Notes: generated by a model not told the origin, from the sequence alone. Shown: positions 48,086 to 57,859, numbered from the stretch's first letter. The stretch is 64,000 bases of DNA from Comamonadaceae bacterium UBA4962 (GCA_002397315.1 DHAE01000026.1:988-64987); one strand, 5' to 3'. Program-made: numbers and translations.

Positions 48086-49232
48086 CCTGAGCTGGCTGCT
48101 GCTGGGGCTGCCGCTCGCCTTCGTGCTGGGCTGGCTGGCCTCGCGCTTCGACCTGCGGCAATTGCGCGAGGAGAACCGGCGCGCACCCAAGGCGTACTTC
48201 AAGGGCCTGAACTACCTGCTCAACGAGCAGCAGGACCAGGCCATCGACGCCTTCATCGAGGCGGTGCAGAACGATCCGGACACGTCGGAACTGCACTTCG
48301 CGCTCGGCAACCTGTTCCGCCGCCGCGGCGAGTACAACCGCGCGGTGCGCGTGCACGAGCACCTGCTGTCGCGGGGCGACCTGAACCGCACCGACCGCGA
48401 GCGGGCCCAGCATGCGCTGGCGCTCGACTTCCTCAAGGCCGGACTGCTGGACCGGGCGGAAGACGCACTGCAGCGCCTGGAAGGCACACCCTTCGAGAGC
48501 CAGGCGCGGCTGGCGCTGCTGGCCATCTACGAACGCTCCCGCGACTGGCCGCAGGCCACGGCCATCGCGCGCAAGATGCATGGCTCGCAGCAGGGCGACT
48601 TCAGCACCCGGCAGGCGCACTATCTGTGCGAACAGGCGCTGGCACGCGCCGCCCAGGGCGACCTGGACGCGGCGCAGGCGCAGTTCGAGGAGGCCATGGT
48701 GTCCGCCCCGGACGCGCCGCGTCCGCGCATCGAGCTGGCGCGCCTGCAGCAGCGCCGCGGCGATGCGGCGGCAGCCCTCGCCACGCTGCAGGAACTGGCG
48801 CGGCAATCGCCCGGCGCCCTGCCGCTCGCGGCACCGCTGCTGATCGAGCTGGCCGCATCGACGGACCGGCAGGCCCAAGTGGTGCAGATGCTCCGCGAAC
48901 ACTATGCCCAGGCCCCGTCGCTGGACGTGCTCGACGCGATCGTGGCGATGGAGAGGGCCGCAGGCGTTGCCGGCGGCGCGCCGCGCGACTGGTATGTGCG
49001 CCATCTGGAGAAGGAGCCCTCGCTCGTGGCCGCCGCCAAGTGGCTGGCCCAGGAACGGCTGGAGCACGAGGAGTTCCATCCCCAGGTGCAGCGGGCGCTC
49101 GACCAGGCGGCCAAGCCGCTCACGCGCTACCGCTGCGCGGCCTGCGGCTTCGAGGCGCGCCAGCATTTCTGGCAATGCCCCGGCTGCCAGAGCTGGGACA
49201 GCTATCCGGCGCGGCGCGTGGAAGAACTGTGA
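48075..49232 (+). CDS. lapB: LapB (YciM) lipopolysaccharide assembly protein with TPRs and rubredoxin-like zinc site
   Basis: A 385-residue inner membrane-anchored regulator. An N-terminal helix (LSWLLLGLPLAFVLGWLAS) is followed by a conserved AYFKGLNYLLNEQQDQAIDAF, several TPR repeats, and a C-terminal metal site with two CxxC pairs (CAACGF and CPGC) typical of LapB. In E. coli it directs FtsH to degrade LpxC and so limits lipid A synthesis. It overlaps lapA and ends the core gene block. Confidence 0.95.
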   Translation: MEFDLSWLLLGLPLAFVLGWLASRFDLRQLREENRRAPKAYFKGLNYLLNEQQDQAIDAFIEAVQNDPDTSELHFALGNLFRRRGEYNRAVRVHEHLLSRGDLNRTDRERAQHALALDFLKAGLLDRAEDALQRLEGTPFESQARLALLAIYERSRDWPQATAIARKMHGSQQGDFSTRQAHYLCEQALARAAQGDLDAAQAQFEEAMVSAPDAPRPRIELARLQQRRGDAAAALATLQELARQSPGALPLAAPLLIELAASTDRQAQVVQMLREHYAQAPSLDVLDAIVAMERAAGVAGGAPRDWYVRHLEKEPSLVAAAKWLAQERLEHEEFHPQVQRALDQAAKPLTRYRCAACGFEARQHFWQCPGCQSWDSYPARRVEEL

Positions 49233-49393
49233 CGTGAGCGCCGCGGCGCGGCCGGCGCGCGCCGCTCCGCAGCCCTCCGTGGCCCATGCATCGCTGCGGT
49301 CCAGGTCGCCCCGCGGGAGTGCGCCCATACACCGGAGTCTGCTCGGGTTTTCATAGCGGCTGCGGCGGACCTTGCCCGTAGAATGGTTCGCAC

Positions 49394-52300
49394 ATGTCGC
49401 TGATCTTCCTCGTCCTCCTGCCGTTCGCGGGCAGCCTGCTGGCCGCCCTGCTGCCGGCGAACGCGCGCAACACCGAGTCGACGCTCGCCGGTGCCGTGGC
49501 GCTGTTCTGCGCGGTACAGGCGGCGCTGTACTTCCCGGAGGTGGCGGCGGGCGGCGTGGTGCGGCAGGAGATCCCGTGGCTGCCCTCGCTCGGGCTGAAC
49601 CTCGTGCTGCGGATGGACGGGTTCGCGTGGATGTTCTGCATGCTGGTGCTGGGCATCGGGGCGCTGGTGGTGCTGTATGCGCGCTACTACATGTCGGCCG
49701 CCGATCCGGTGCCGCGCTTCTTCTCGTTCTTCCTCGCCTTCATGGGCGCGATGACCGGGGTCGTGCTCTCCGGCAATCTGGTCCAGCTGGTGTTCTTCTG
49801 GGAACTCACCAGCCTGTTCTCCTTCCTGCTGATCGGCTACTGGCACCACCGCAAGGATGCGCGCAGCGGCGCCCGCATGGCCCTCACGGTGACGGGGACG
49901 GGCGGCCTCTGCCTGCTGGCGGGCGTGCTGGTGCTGGGCCACATCGTCGGCAGCTACGACCTGGACCGCGTGCTGGCCGCCGGCGAGCTGGTGCGCGGCC
50001 ACCCGCTCTACCTCACCGCGCTGGTGCTGGTGCTGCTGGGTGCGCTCACCAAGAGCGCGCAGTTCCCCTTCCACTTCTGGCTGCCGAACGCGATGGCCGC
50101 GCCCACGCCCGTCTCGGCCTACCTGCACTCGGCCACCATGGTGAAGGCCGGCGTGTTCCTGCTGGCGCGCATGTGGCCGGTGATGGGCGGCACCGAGCCG
50201 TGGTTCTGGATCGTGGGCGGGGCCGGCCTGCTCACGCTGCTGGTGGGGGGCTATGCGGCCATGTTCCAGCACGACCTCAAGGGACTGCTGGCCTATTCCA
50301 CCATTTCGCACCTCGGGCTGATCACCCTGCTGCTGGGTCTCAACAGCCCGCTGGCGGCCGTGGCCGCGGTGTTCCACATCATGAACCACGCGACGTTCAA
50401 GGCGTCGCTGTTCATGGCGGCCGGCATCATCGACCATGAAAGCGGCACGCGCGACATCCGGCGCCTGTCGGGCCTGCGGCGCATGATGCCGGTCACGTCC
50501 ACGCTGGCGACGGTCGCGAGCGCGGCCATGGCCGGCGTGCCGCTGCTCAACGGCTTCCTCTCGAAGGAAATGTTCTTCGCGGAAACGGTGTTCCTGGAAG
50601 CTTCGCCGTTCGTGGCCACCGCCCTGCCCGTGGCGGCCACGATCGCCGGCGTCTTCAGCGTGGCCTATTCGCTGCGCTTCACCGTCGACGTGTTCTGGGG
50701 ACCGAAGGCGCAGGATCTGCCCAGCGAGCCGCACGAGCCGCCCCACTGGATGCGCGTGCCCGTCGAACTGCTGGTGCTGGCCTGCCTGGTGGTCGGCATC
50801 TTCCCCGCCTGGTCGGTCGGCCACTACCTGGCCGCTGCCGCCCTGCCGGTGGTGGGCGGCGACCTGCCCGAATACAGCCTCGCGATCTGGCACGGCTTCA
50901 ACACGCCATTCGTGATGAGCCTGATCGCCCTGGCGGGCGGCACCGCGCTCTACCTGCTGCTGCGCCGCCAGCGCGAGGCGGGCCGGATCGATGCGCCCCC
51001 GCTCATCTACCGCCTGAACGGCAAGCGCATGTTCGAGGCCGTGCTCACGGTGCTCACGCTGGCCGGCTCCCGGGGCCGCCGCATGCTCGGCACGCCGCGG
51101 CTGCAGTGGCAGATGCTCTGGCTGGTCTGCGCGGCGCTCGTGGCGGGGGCGCTGCCGCTCTGGTCGCGCGGCTTGCAGTTGGGCGACCGCGGCACGCTGC
51201 CGCTGTCGCCGGCCTTCGTCGCGGTCTGGATCGTGGGATCGGTCTGCGCCGTGGCCGCGGCATGGCAGGCCAAGTACCACCGGCTGGCCGCGCTCACCCT
51301 ATTGGGCGGGGCGGGGCTGTGCACCTGCATCACCTTCCTGTGGTTCTCTGCGCCCGATCTGGCGCTGACCCAGATCGTGGTGGAAATCGTCACCACGGTG
51401 CTCGTGCTGCTGGGACTGCGCTGGCTGCCGCGGCGCGACGAGCGGCTGCGGGAGGTGGCGCCCGTCGTCGGCCTGCCGCGGCTGCGCCGGGCGCGCGATC
51501 TGTTGATCTCGCTGCTCGCGGGCGGGGGGCTGGGCTGGCTGGCCTACGTGATGATGAGCCGGCCGTTCCCCGAGAGCACGTCCACCTTCTTCCTGGAGCG
51601 CGCGCAGGCCGAGGGCGGCGGGACCAACGTGGTGAACGTCATGCTGGTCGATTTCCGCGGCTTCGACACCTTCGGCGAGATCGTGGTGCTGGGCATCGTC
51701 GCCCTGACCGTGTATGCCCTGCTGCGCCGCTTCCGCCCGGCGCGCGAGACGATGGACCTGCCGGAGCAGCAGCGCAACATGCCGGCCGATCTGCAGACCG
51801 ACCTGCTCAATCCGCGCAACGCGACCGACACCGCCGTCGGCTACCTGATGGTGCCGGCCGTGCTGGTGCGGCTGTTGCTGCCGTTCACGCTGCTGGTGTC
51901 GTTCTACATGTTCATGCGCGGCCACAACCAGCCCGGGGGCGGTTTCGTGGCGGGCCTGGTGCTGTCGGTGGGCCTGCTGCTGCAATACATCATTTCGGGC
52001 ACGCAATGGGTGGAGGCGCACCTGGCGCTCTATCCGCGCCGCTGGATCGCCACCGGGCTGCTGTTCGCCCTGGGCACGGGCGCGGGCGCGCTGTTCTTCG
52101 GCTACCCGTTCCTCACCAGCCACACCGCCCACTTGCACCTGCCGGTGGTGGGCGAAATCCACGTGGCCAGCGCCCTCTTCTTCGACATCGGCGTGTTCTC
52201 GCTCGTGGTGGGCGCCACGCTGCTGATGCTCACGGCCATCGCCCACCAGTCGGTGCGCGGGCACCGCTACCACGCCCGTCTCGCGGAGGAGCGCGAGGCA

Positions 52301-52414
52301 GAGGAATCGGCGCAGTCCGCGCAGGCCGCCGACGCCGCCGAAAGCAAGCTGCCGGCGGCGCTCGAGGGCGCCCGCGGCGGAGCCGCCGCCACCGCACCCG
52401 GAGGGAGCCGCTGA
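49394..52414 (+). CDS. mrpA: Monovalent cation/proton antiporter subunit A (fused MrpA-MrpB)
   Basis: A 1006-residue membrane protein. The first about 500 residues form the proton-pumping NuoL-like core (VLSGNLVQLVFFWELTSLFSFLLIGYW, LTKSAQFPFHFWLPNAMAAPTPVSAYLHSATMVKAG). The C-terminal part (about 800-950) contains an MrpB-like domain (MVPAVLVRLLLPFTLLVSFYMFMRGHNQPGGGFVAGL). Fusion of A and B gives the six-gene group 2 Mrp type. The complex exports Na+ or K+ in exchange for protons for pH and salt tolerance. The stop codon overlaps mrpC by one base (TGATG). Confidence 0.95.
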   Translation: MSLIFLVLLPFAGSLLAALLPANARNTESTLAGAVALFCAVQAALYFPEVAAGGVVRQEIPWLPSLGLNLVLRMDGFAWMFCMLVLGIGALVVLYARYYMSAADPVPRFFSFFLAFMGAMTGVVLSGNLVQLVFFWELTSLFSFLLIGYWHHRKDARSGARMALTVTGTGGLCLLAGVLVLGHIVGSYDLDRVLAAGELVRGHPLYLTALVLVLLGALTKSAQFPFHFWLPNAMAAPTPVSAYLHSATMVKAGVFLLARMWPVMGGTEPWFWIVGGAGLLTLLVGGYAAMFQHDLKGLLAYSTISHLGLITLLLGLNSPLAAVAAVFHIMNHATFKASLFMAAGIIDHESGTRDIRRLSGLRRMMPVTSTLATVASAAMAGVPLLNGFLSKEMFFAETVFLEASPFVATALPVAATIAGVFSVAYSLRFTVDVFWGPKAQDLPSEPHEPPHWMRVPVELLVLACLVVGIFPAWSVGHYLAAAALPVVGGDLPEYSLAIWHGFNTPFVMSLIALAGGTALYLLLRRQREAGRIDAPPLIYRLNGKRMFEAVLTVLTLAGSRGRRMLGTPRLQWQMLWLVCAALVAGALPLWSRGLQLGDRGTLPLSPAFVAVWIVGSVCAVAAAWQAKYHRLAALTLLGGAGLCTCITFLWFSAPDLALTQIVVEIVTTVLVLLGLRWLPRRDERLREVAPVVGLPRLRRARDLLISLLAGGGLGWLAYVMMSRPFPESTSTFFLERAQAEGGGTNVVNVMLVDFRGFDTFGEIVVLGIVALTVYALLRRFRPARETMDLPEQQRNMPADLQTDLLNPRNATDTAVGYLMVPAVLVRLLLPFTLLVSFYMFMRGHNQPGGGFVAGLVLSVGLLLQYIISGTQWVEAHLALYPRRWIATGLLFALGTGAGALFFGYPFLTSHTAHLHLPVVGEIHVASALFFDIGVFSLVVGATLLMLTAIAHQSVRGHRYHARLAEEREAEESAQSAQAADAAESKLPAALEGARGGAAATAPGGSR

Positions 52415-52779
52415 TGGAAATCGTTCTGGCCGTCGCGATCGGCGTGCTCGCGGGATCGGGCGTGTGGCTGGTGCTGCGGCCCCGGACCTACCAGGTCATC
52501 ATGGGGCTGGCCCTGCTCTCTTACGCGGTGAACCTGTTCATCTTCAGCATGGGCCGGCTGGGACTGGCCGTGGGCAAGGAGCCGGTGCTGGCCGACGGTG
52601 TGCCGAAGGACCTGCTGCATTACGCCGACCCGATGCCGCAGGCGCTGGTGCTGACGGCCATCGTGATCGGCTTCGCCATGACGGCGCTGTTCCTGGTGGT
52701 GCTGCTCGCCTCGCGCGGCATGTCCGGCACCGACCACGTGGACGGATCGGCTTCGCGCGACGTGCAGGAGATGCCATGA
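52414..52779 (+). CDS. mrpC: Monovalent cation/proton antiporter subunit C
   Basis: A 121-residue NuoK-like protein with three membrane helices (about residues 2-22, 28-48 and 75-98) and the MrpC segment TYQVIMGLALLSYAVNLFIF. It lies in a shadow of the longer mrpA-side frame and starts at the ATG overlapping the mrpA stop, with GGAGGGAG upstream. Confidence 0.92.
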   Translation: MEIVLAVAIGVLAGSGVWLVLRPRTYQVIMGLALLSYAVNLFIFSMGRLGLAVGKEPVLADGVPKDLLHYADPMPQALVLTAIVIGFAMTALFLVVLLASRGMSGTDHVDGSASRDVQEMP

Positions 52780-52853
52780 CCGCGTCGCACCCGATCCTTC
52801 GCCATGGCCGCCCGGGCCGCTGCCGCCGCCACCCGGCCGGGAGCCGCCGATGA
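52776..52853 (+). CDS. Possible 25-codon minigene linking mrpC and mrpD
   Basis: An open frame of 25 codons starts with an ATG that overlaps the mrpC stop (ATGA at 52776-52779) and ends with a TGA that overlaps the mrpD start (ATGA at 52850-52853). The peptide is basic (RHGRPGRCRRHPAGSRR at its end). It might only couple translation of mrpC to mrpD across the 70-bp gap, or be chance. No conserved product is recognised. Confidence 0.25.
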   Translation: MTASHPILRHGRPGRCRRHPAGSRR

Positions 52854-54664
52854 ACGGGGCCGTGCAGGCACAGTTCGCGCAGTGGATGTCGGCGCTCATG
52901 CCGCATCTGATGCTCGCGCCCATCATGCTGCCGCTGCTGACCGCGGCGCTCATGCTGCTGCTGCGCGAGGAGCGCCAGCGGCTCAAGCTGGGCATGAATT
53001 TGCTGTCCACGCTGGCGGGCCTGTGCATCGCGGTCGCGCTGCTGTTCTGGACCCACCTGGGCGACAAGCCGGCGACCATGGGTGTGTACCTGCCGGGCAA
53101 CTGGCCCGCGCCCTTCGGCATCGTGCTCGCGCTCGACCGGCTCTCGGCGCTCATGCTCGTGCTCACCAGCGCGGTCGCGCTGTGCTCCATCATGTTCGCC
53201 TCGGCACGGTGGCACCGCGCGGGCGTGCATTTCCATCCGCTGTTCCAGTTCCAGCTCATGGGGCTGGCGGGTGCCTTCCTCACGGCGGACCTGTTCAACC
53301 TGTTCGTGTTCTTCGAGATCATGCTGGCGGCGTCGTACGGGCTGCTGCTGCACGGCTCGGGGCGCCCGCGCGTTCAGGCGGGCCTGCACTACATCGCGAT
53401 CAACCTCGCGGCCTCCTCGCTGTTCCTGATCGGCGTGTCGATGCTCTACGGCATCACGGGCACGCTCAACATGGCGGACCTGGCTCAGACCATCCCGCAC
53501 GTGGCGGACGCCGACCGCGGCCTGCTGCATGCGGCCGCGGGCATCCTGGCCACGGCCTTCCTCATCAAGGCGGCCGTCTGGCCGCTGAACTTCTGGCTGG
53601 CACCTGCCTACAGCGCGGCGAGCGCGCCGGCCGGGGCGCTGTTCGCGCTGATGACCAAAGTGGGGGTCTATACCATCCTGCGCCTCTGGACGCTGATGTT
53701 CGGCGCCGAGGCAGGGCCTTCGGCGCTGTTCGGCAGCCTGTGGCTCATCGGCGGCGGCCTGGTCACCATGGCGTTCGGCGCGATCGGCATGCTGGGATCG
53801 CAGCGCATCGGCGTGCTGGCGGGCTACGCGGCCATCCTGTCGTCGGGCACGCTGCTGGCGGCGGCGGGCTTCGGGCAGAACGTGCTCACGGCGGGCCTGC
53901 TCTTCTACCTGCCCAGCTCCACGCTGGCGATCAGCGCGCTCTTCCTGCTCACCGACCTGATCGACCGATGGCGCAACGACGGCGCCACCCTCGCCCCGCA
54001 CGAACTGGACGACGATGCGCCGTTCCTCACGCCCGAGCTGGTGCCCACGCAGCGCATGAACCTGGACGAGCAGGAAATGGTGCTGGTGGGGCGCGTCATC
54101 CCGGCCGCTGCAGCGTTCCTGGGGCTGGCGTTCCTGGTATGCACGCTCGTGGTCGCGGGCCTGCCCCCGCTTTCGGGTTTCGTGGGCAAGTTCGCCATGC
54201 TCACGGCGCTGCTCAATCCGCTCGGCCTGGGCCCGTCCGCGGGTGTGCGCACGTCCACCCTGGGCTGGGTACTGTTCGCGATGCTGATCGCCACCGGGCT
54301 CATGGCGCTGCTCGCGCTCACCCGCACGGGCATGCGGCATTTCTGGACCACGCACGACCGCCCCGCCCCGCAGTTGCGGGTGCTGGAAGGCATTCCCATC
54401 GCGGTGCTGCTGGCATGCTGCGTCGGGCTGACGCTGCAGGCGGGCCGGGTGATGGATTTCACGCAGGCGACGGCGAACGCGCTGCATGCGCCGGCCGGCT
54501 ACATCGACGCCGTGATGTCGGCCCGGCCGAAGCCCGGCCCCGCCACCCCGGAGGGCACGGCCGCCACCGCACGCCGGCTCGCGCCTCCAGCTCCGGCAGG
54601 GGGCGCTCCTGCGCCAGCGGAGGTCGCTGCACGGCCCGTGGCCGGGACGAGGGCCCTGCCGTGA
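52850..54664 (+). CDS. mrpD: Monovalent cation/proton antiporter subunit D
   Basis: A 604-residue NuoM/NuoN-like subunit with about 14 membrane helices. LTADLFNLFVFFEIMLAASYGLLLHG and AFLIKAAVWPLNFWLAPAYSAASAPAGALFALMTKVGVYTI are the MrpD signatures. A cytoplasmic acidic loop (ELDDDAPFLTPELVPTQRMNLDEQE) and a long Pro/Ala-rich C terminus (about 60 residues) are additions beyond the usual core. GGGAG precedes the ATG at 52850. The stop overlaps mrpE. Confidence 0.95.
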   Translation: MNGAVQAQFAQWMSALMPHLMLAPIMLPLLTAALMLLLREERQRLKLGMNLLSTLAGLCIAVALLFWTHLGDKPATMGVYLPGNWPAPFGIVLALDRLSALMLVLTSAVALCSIMFASARWHRAGVHFHPLFQFQLMGLAGAFLTADLFNLFVFFEIMLAASYGLLLHGSGRPRVQAGLHYIAINLAASSLFLIGVSMLYGITGTLNMADLAQTIPHVADADRGLLHAAAGILATAFLIKAAVWPLNFWLAPAYSAASAPAGALFALMTKVGVYTILRLWTLMFGAEAGPSALFGSLWLIGGGLVTMAFGAIGMLGSQRIGVLAGYAAILSSGTLLAAAGFGQNVLTAGLLFYLPSSTLAISALFLLTDLIDRWRNDGATLAPHELDDDAPFLTPELVPTQRMNLDEQEMVLVGRVIPAAAAFLGLAFLVCTLVVAGLPPLSGFVGKFAMLTALLNPLGLGPSAGVRTSTLGWVLFAMLIATGLMALLALTRTGMRHFWTTHDRPAPQLRVLEGIPIAVLLACCVGLTLQAGRVMDFTQATANALHAPAGYIDAVMSARPKPGPATPEGTAATARRLAPPAPAGGAPAPAEVAARPVAGTRALP

Positions 54665-55155
54665 TGAAACGTCTTTTTCCCGCCCCGCTGCTGTCCGCCG
54701 CACTGGCCGGCATGTGGCTGCTGCTCAACCACTCGCTGAGTGCTGGCCATCTGATTCTTGCGGCCATCGTGGGCGTGGCGATCCCGTTGCTCACGCGCGG
54801 ACTGCGGCCGCTGCCGGTGCGCGTGCGTCGTCCCGGCATGATCCTGCGCCTTGCCCTGTCGGTGCTGGTGGACACCTCGCTCTCCAACCTGAACGTGGTG
54901 CGCTTCCTCCTGTTCAAGTCGCAGCGCAAGCATCCCCCGGGGTTCGTGCAGATCCCGCTGGACCTGCGCGACGCCAATGGCCTGGCCGTGCTGGCGGTGA
55001 TCGTCTGCATCACGCCCGGCACCTCGTGGGCCGAGCTGTCGCTGGACCGCTCCGTGCTGATGCTGCACGTGCTGGAGCTGGACAGCCACGAGGCCGTGAT
55101 CGGCCACATCAAGCAGCGCTACGAACGCCCCCTGATGGAGATCTTCGAATCATGA
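54664..55155 (+). CDS. mrpE: Monovalent cation/proton antiporter subunit E
   Basis: A 163-residue MrpE family protein with two N-terminal membrane segments (about residues 8-45) and the soluble part with GFVQIPLDLRDANGLAVLAVIVCITPGTSWAEL, the family signature. The ATG overlaps the mrpD stop by one base and the stop overlaps mrpF. Confidence 0.93.
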   Translation: MKRLFPAPLLSAALAGMWLLLNHSLSAGHLILAAIVGVAIPLLTRGLRPLPVRVRRPGMILRLALSVLVDTSLSNLNVVRFLLFKSQRKHPPGFVQIPLDLRDANGLAVLAVIVCITPGTSWAELSLDRSVLMLHVLELDSHEAVIGHIKQRYERPLMEIFES

Positions 55156-55442
55156 CGATGACCACCAGCCCCGTGCTCTCCTGGGCCCTGCCCCTGGCGC
55201 TGGCCATGCTCGCCCTGGCGATCGTGTTCGCGCTCGTGCGCATCCTGAAAGGCCCTTCGGCCCAGGACCGCGTGCTGGCGCTGGACTGCATGTACCAGAG
55301 CGGCATGCTGGCGATGCTGGTGCTGGGCATCTACTACGGCAGCACCAACTACTTCGAGGCGGCGCTGCTGATCGCTTTGCTGGGGTTCGCCAGTTCCACG
55401 GCCATGGCCAAGTTCCTGCTGCGCGGCGAGGTGATCGAATGA
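55152..55442 (+). CDS. mrpF: Monovalent cation/proton antiporter subunit F
   Basis: A 96-residue protein with three membrane helices and the MrpF core LVRILKGPSAQDRVLALDCMY. ATGA overlaps join it to mrpE and mrpG. Confidence 0.93.
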   Translation: MTMTTSPVLSWALPLALAMLALAIVFALVRILKGPSAQDRVLALDCMYQSGMLAMLVLGIYYGSTNYFEAALLIALLGFASSTAMAKFLLRGEVIE

Positions 55443-55810
55443 CGGCGGCGATCCCGCTCTGGGCCGAGATCGCCGTGGCGGTGCTGGTGCTCGTGGGCGC
55501 GGCCATCGCCATGCTGGGCTCGCTCAGCCTGTTGCGGCTCAAGACGTATTTCGAGCGCGTGCACGCGCCCTCGATCATCGCCACGATGGGCTGCTGGTGC
55601 ATCATGCACGGCACGCTGCTGTACTTCTCGATCGCGGGCCATGGCCTCGCGCTGCATCCGTTGCTGATCGCGCTGTTCGTCGCGGTGACGGTGCCCGTCA
55701 CCAACATTTTCCTGATGCGCGCGGCACTGTTCCGTGCGCGCCGCGCGGGCCGCGACGTGCCGCCCAGCCTGAGCCGGCACGCCGACCAGGCGGCAGAGCG
55801 CGACTCCTGA
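55439..55810 (+). CDS. mrpG: Monovalent cation/proton antiporter subunit G
   Basis: A 123-residue protein with three membrane helices and the MrpG signature GSLSLLRLKTYFERVHAPSIIATMG. It ends the six-gene operon; its C terminus is basic/polar (RRAGRDVPPSLSRHADQ). The 199-bp spacer to the next gene shows no convincing terminator. Confidence 0.93.
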   Translation: MTAAIPLWAEIAVAVLVLVGAAIAMLGSLSLLRLKTYFERVHAPSIIATMGCWCIMHGTLLYFSIAGHGLALHPLLIALFVAVTVPVTNIFLMRAALFRARRAGRDVPPSLSRHADQAAERDS

Positions 55811-56009
55811 CGGCGGGCGGAATGCGGCAGGCGGGTCTCTTGCGCACGGCTGCCGTCCGCGGCCGCCGCACATGTCGAGGATTCCAGCGTGCGGGGCCGG
55901 GCGTGGCGAAAAGAGCCCTCCTTTTCCCATAATGGGGGCGGGTTCGCCACGGCACCTCTCCGTGCATCGCCGACCACCCGCCCTCATCGCCTTCGCCCAT
56001 CCTGCCGCC

Positions 56010-57815
56010 ATGCCCCATTCCGCTTCTCCCAGCCTCCATACGGTCCTGCTCGATCGGACGGAAACCCGCACGCTGGACGACTGGACGATGCAGTTCGCCG
56101 CGCCGCAGTGGCGCGGCCGCTTCGTCGAAGGCTGGCTCTTCGAAGGCGCGGCCGAGCGCCGGGCGGCCGAACGGCGGCTCGCCGGGGCCGGCGTGCATGC
56201 GACGCTGCGCAGCGCCTACAAGCCGCTCGTGCACTGGTTCGTCGAGGAGTTGCCCGGCCATGTCGCAGGCCGGCAGCTCGGTGCCGTCCACGTGCGTTAC
56301 CCGGTGCATCCGCCGGCGGGAGCGCAGCGCTTCCTGCTGGAGGCTTATCCGCTGGCGGCGATGCTGCCCGGCTGCGCACTGGAGTTCGAGGCGGGCAGCG
56401 CCGATCTGCATTACGGCGTGTCGCTCACCTTCACCGACGGCAGCCGCCAGGAACACCGGGTGTTCGCGCCCAACCAGGTGCGCCCCGATGTGCTGCAGAC
56501 ACCCCAGCTCTGCCCCACCGGATGGCTGCGCGCGGGCAGCACGGAGGGTGCATGCGACTTGGTCGACGCTGCGCAGGCAACCGAGTTCGAGCGCCTGTTC
56601 TGGAGCGCCATCGATGCCGTGCTTGCCTTTCCCTGGCCGCAGCAGGAGCCGTATTTCGAGCGGCTCGATCTGCGCGTCGACCTGCCCGGCTACGAGTGCC
56701 CGCTGGACGTGGCGGGTGAATGCGTCAGCACCTTCGAGGCCATGCACGAAGACCTGTACTTCGGATTGCTCGAATTCTTCCAGCGCCACTCCGGCCGTCC
56801 TCCGGGAGACCGGCGCCTGCAGCCCGGCCAGATCGTTCCCGACGTGCGGCCCACGGCCGCCGGTGCGGCGCCGCGCGTGCGGGTGGTGGCGCGGGCTTTC
56901 GACACCGCCGCGCAGGACGCGGCGGCCTGGGCCGACACCGCGGTCGACCAGCCCCTGGAGGCGATGGACCGGGCGCCACCGCCTGCGCGGATTGCGCGCG
57001 AACTGGAGAAGCTGGGGGGCGAGCCGTTTGAAGCGCGGTCGCGCCAGGGCCGCGCCGTGGCGGGGCGTTACTTGCGTGGCGACGGTCCGGCCATGCTGGT
57101 CTCCGGCGGGCAGCACGCGAACGAAACCTCCGGCGTGGTGGGCGCGCTGCGGGCCGCCCAGGCCCTGGCAGGCCACCCCGGCAGCCATTTCGCGGTGCTG
57201 CCGCTGGAGAATCCCGACGGCTATGCGCTGCACCGCGAGCTGGGTGCGCACCATCCGCACCACATGCAGCACGCCGCACGCTACACCGCGCTGGGCGACG
57301 ACGTGGAATACCGGGAAAGCGGCCCGGCCTACGAACGCGAGGCGCTGCAGCAGGCGCTCGCCCTGTCCGGCGCGCAACTGCACGTGAATCTGCACGGCTA
57401 TCCGGCCCACGAATGGACGCGCCCGCTGACCGGCTACGTGCCCCGCGGCTTCGATCTCTGGACCATTCCCAAGGGCTTCTTCCTGATCCTGCGCTACCAC
57501 GCCGGATGGGAGCCGCGCGCTCGGGCGCTGCTGGAGCGCGTGGCCGCTGAATTGCGCAGCGTTCCCGGACTGGAGGAATTCAACGCGCGGCAGATCGCCC
57601 TCTACCAGCGCCATGCGGGAGCGCTGCCGTTCGAGCGGATCCATGGCACCGCCTGCACCCGGTCGGAAGTGCAGCGCGGCGCACCGGTCACGCTCATCAC
57701 CGAGTTTCCCGACGAAACCGTGCACGGGGACGACTTCCGCTTCGCCCACACGGTGCAATGCGCCGCGGTGCTGGCGGCGGAGCGGGCCTGGCGCGACATC
57801 CTGGCCGGCCGCTGA
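56010..57815 (+). CDS. M14-like zinc carboxypeptidase with large N-terminal region
   Basis: A 601-residue protein. The C-terminal third has the ligand pattern of M14 metallopeptidases: HANE (His369, Glu372) in GGQHANETSG, a second histidine at 462 in NLHGYP, and a candidate catalytic Glu565 in ITEFPDE. The first about 350 residues are not recognised, lack a signal peptide, and include EAYPLAAMLPG and DLPGYECPLDVAGEC. A cytosolic peptidase or amidohydrolase is likely; substrate unknown. The start at 56010 is the first with a plausible N terminus; the frame is open to 55872. Confidence 0.78.
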   Translation: MPHSASPSLHTVLLDRTETRTLDDWTMQFAAPQWRGRFVEGWLFEGAAERRAAERRLAGAGVHATLRSAYKPLVHWFVEELPGHVAGRQLGAVHVRYPVHPPAGAQRFLLEAYPLAAMLPGCALEFEAGSADLHYGVSLTFTDGSRQEHRVFAPNQVRPDVLQTPQLCPTGWLRAGSTEGACDLVDAAQATEFERLFWSAIDAVLAFPWPQQEPYFERLDLRVDLPGYECPLDVAGECVSTFEAMHEDLYFGLLEFFQRHSGRPPGDRRLQPGQIVPDVRPTAAGAAPRVRVVARAFDTAAQDAAAWADTAVDQPLEAMDRAPPPARIARELEKLGGEPFEARSRQGRAVAGRYLRGDGPAMLVSGGQHANETSGVVGALRAAQALAGHPGSHFAVLPLENPDGYALHRELGAHHPHHMQHAARYTALGDDVEYRESGPAYEREALQQALALSGAQLHVNLHGYPAHEWTRPLTGYVPRGFDLWTIPKGFFLILRYHAGWEPRARALLERVAAELRSVPGLEEFNARQIALYQRHAGALPFERIHGTACTRSEVQRGAPVTLITEFPDETVHGDDFRFAHTVQCAAVLAAERAWRDILAGR

Positions 57816-57859
57816 GCCATCCTCGGCGCCATGACACGGGAGCCTGAGATACTCCGCGC

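Noticed and set aside
57816..57859. Possible fluoride riboswitch before crcB
   Set aside because: The gap is only 44 bases and lacks the conserved crcB-motif segments and pseudoknot pairing.
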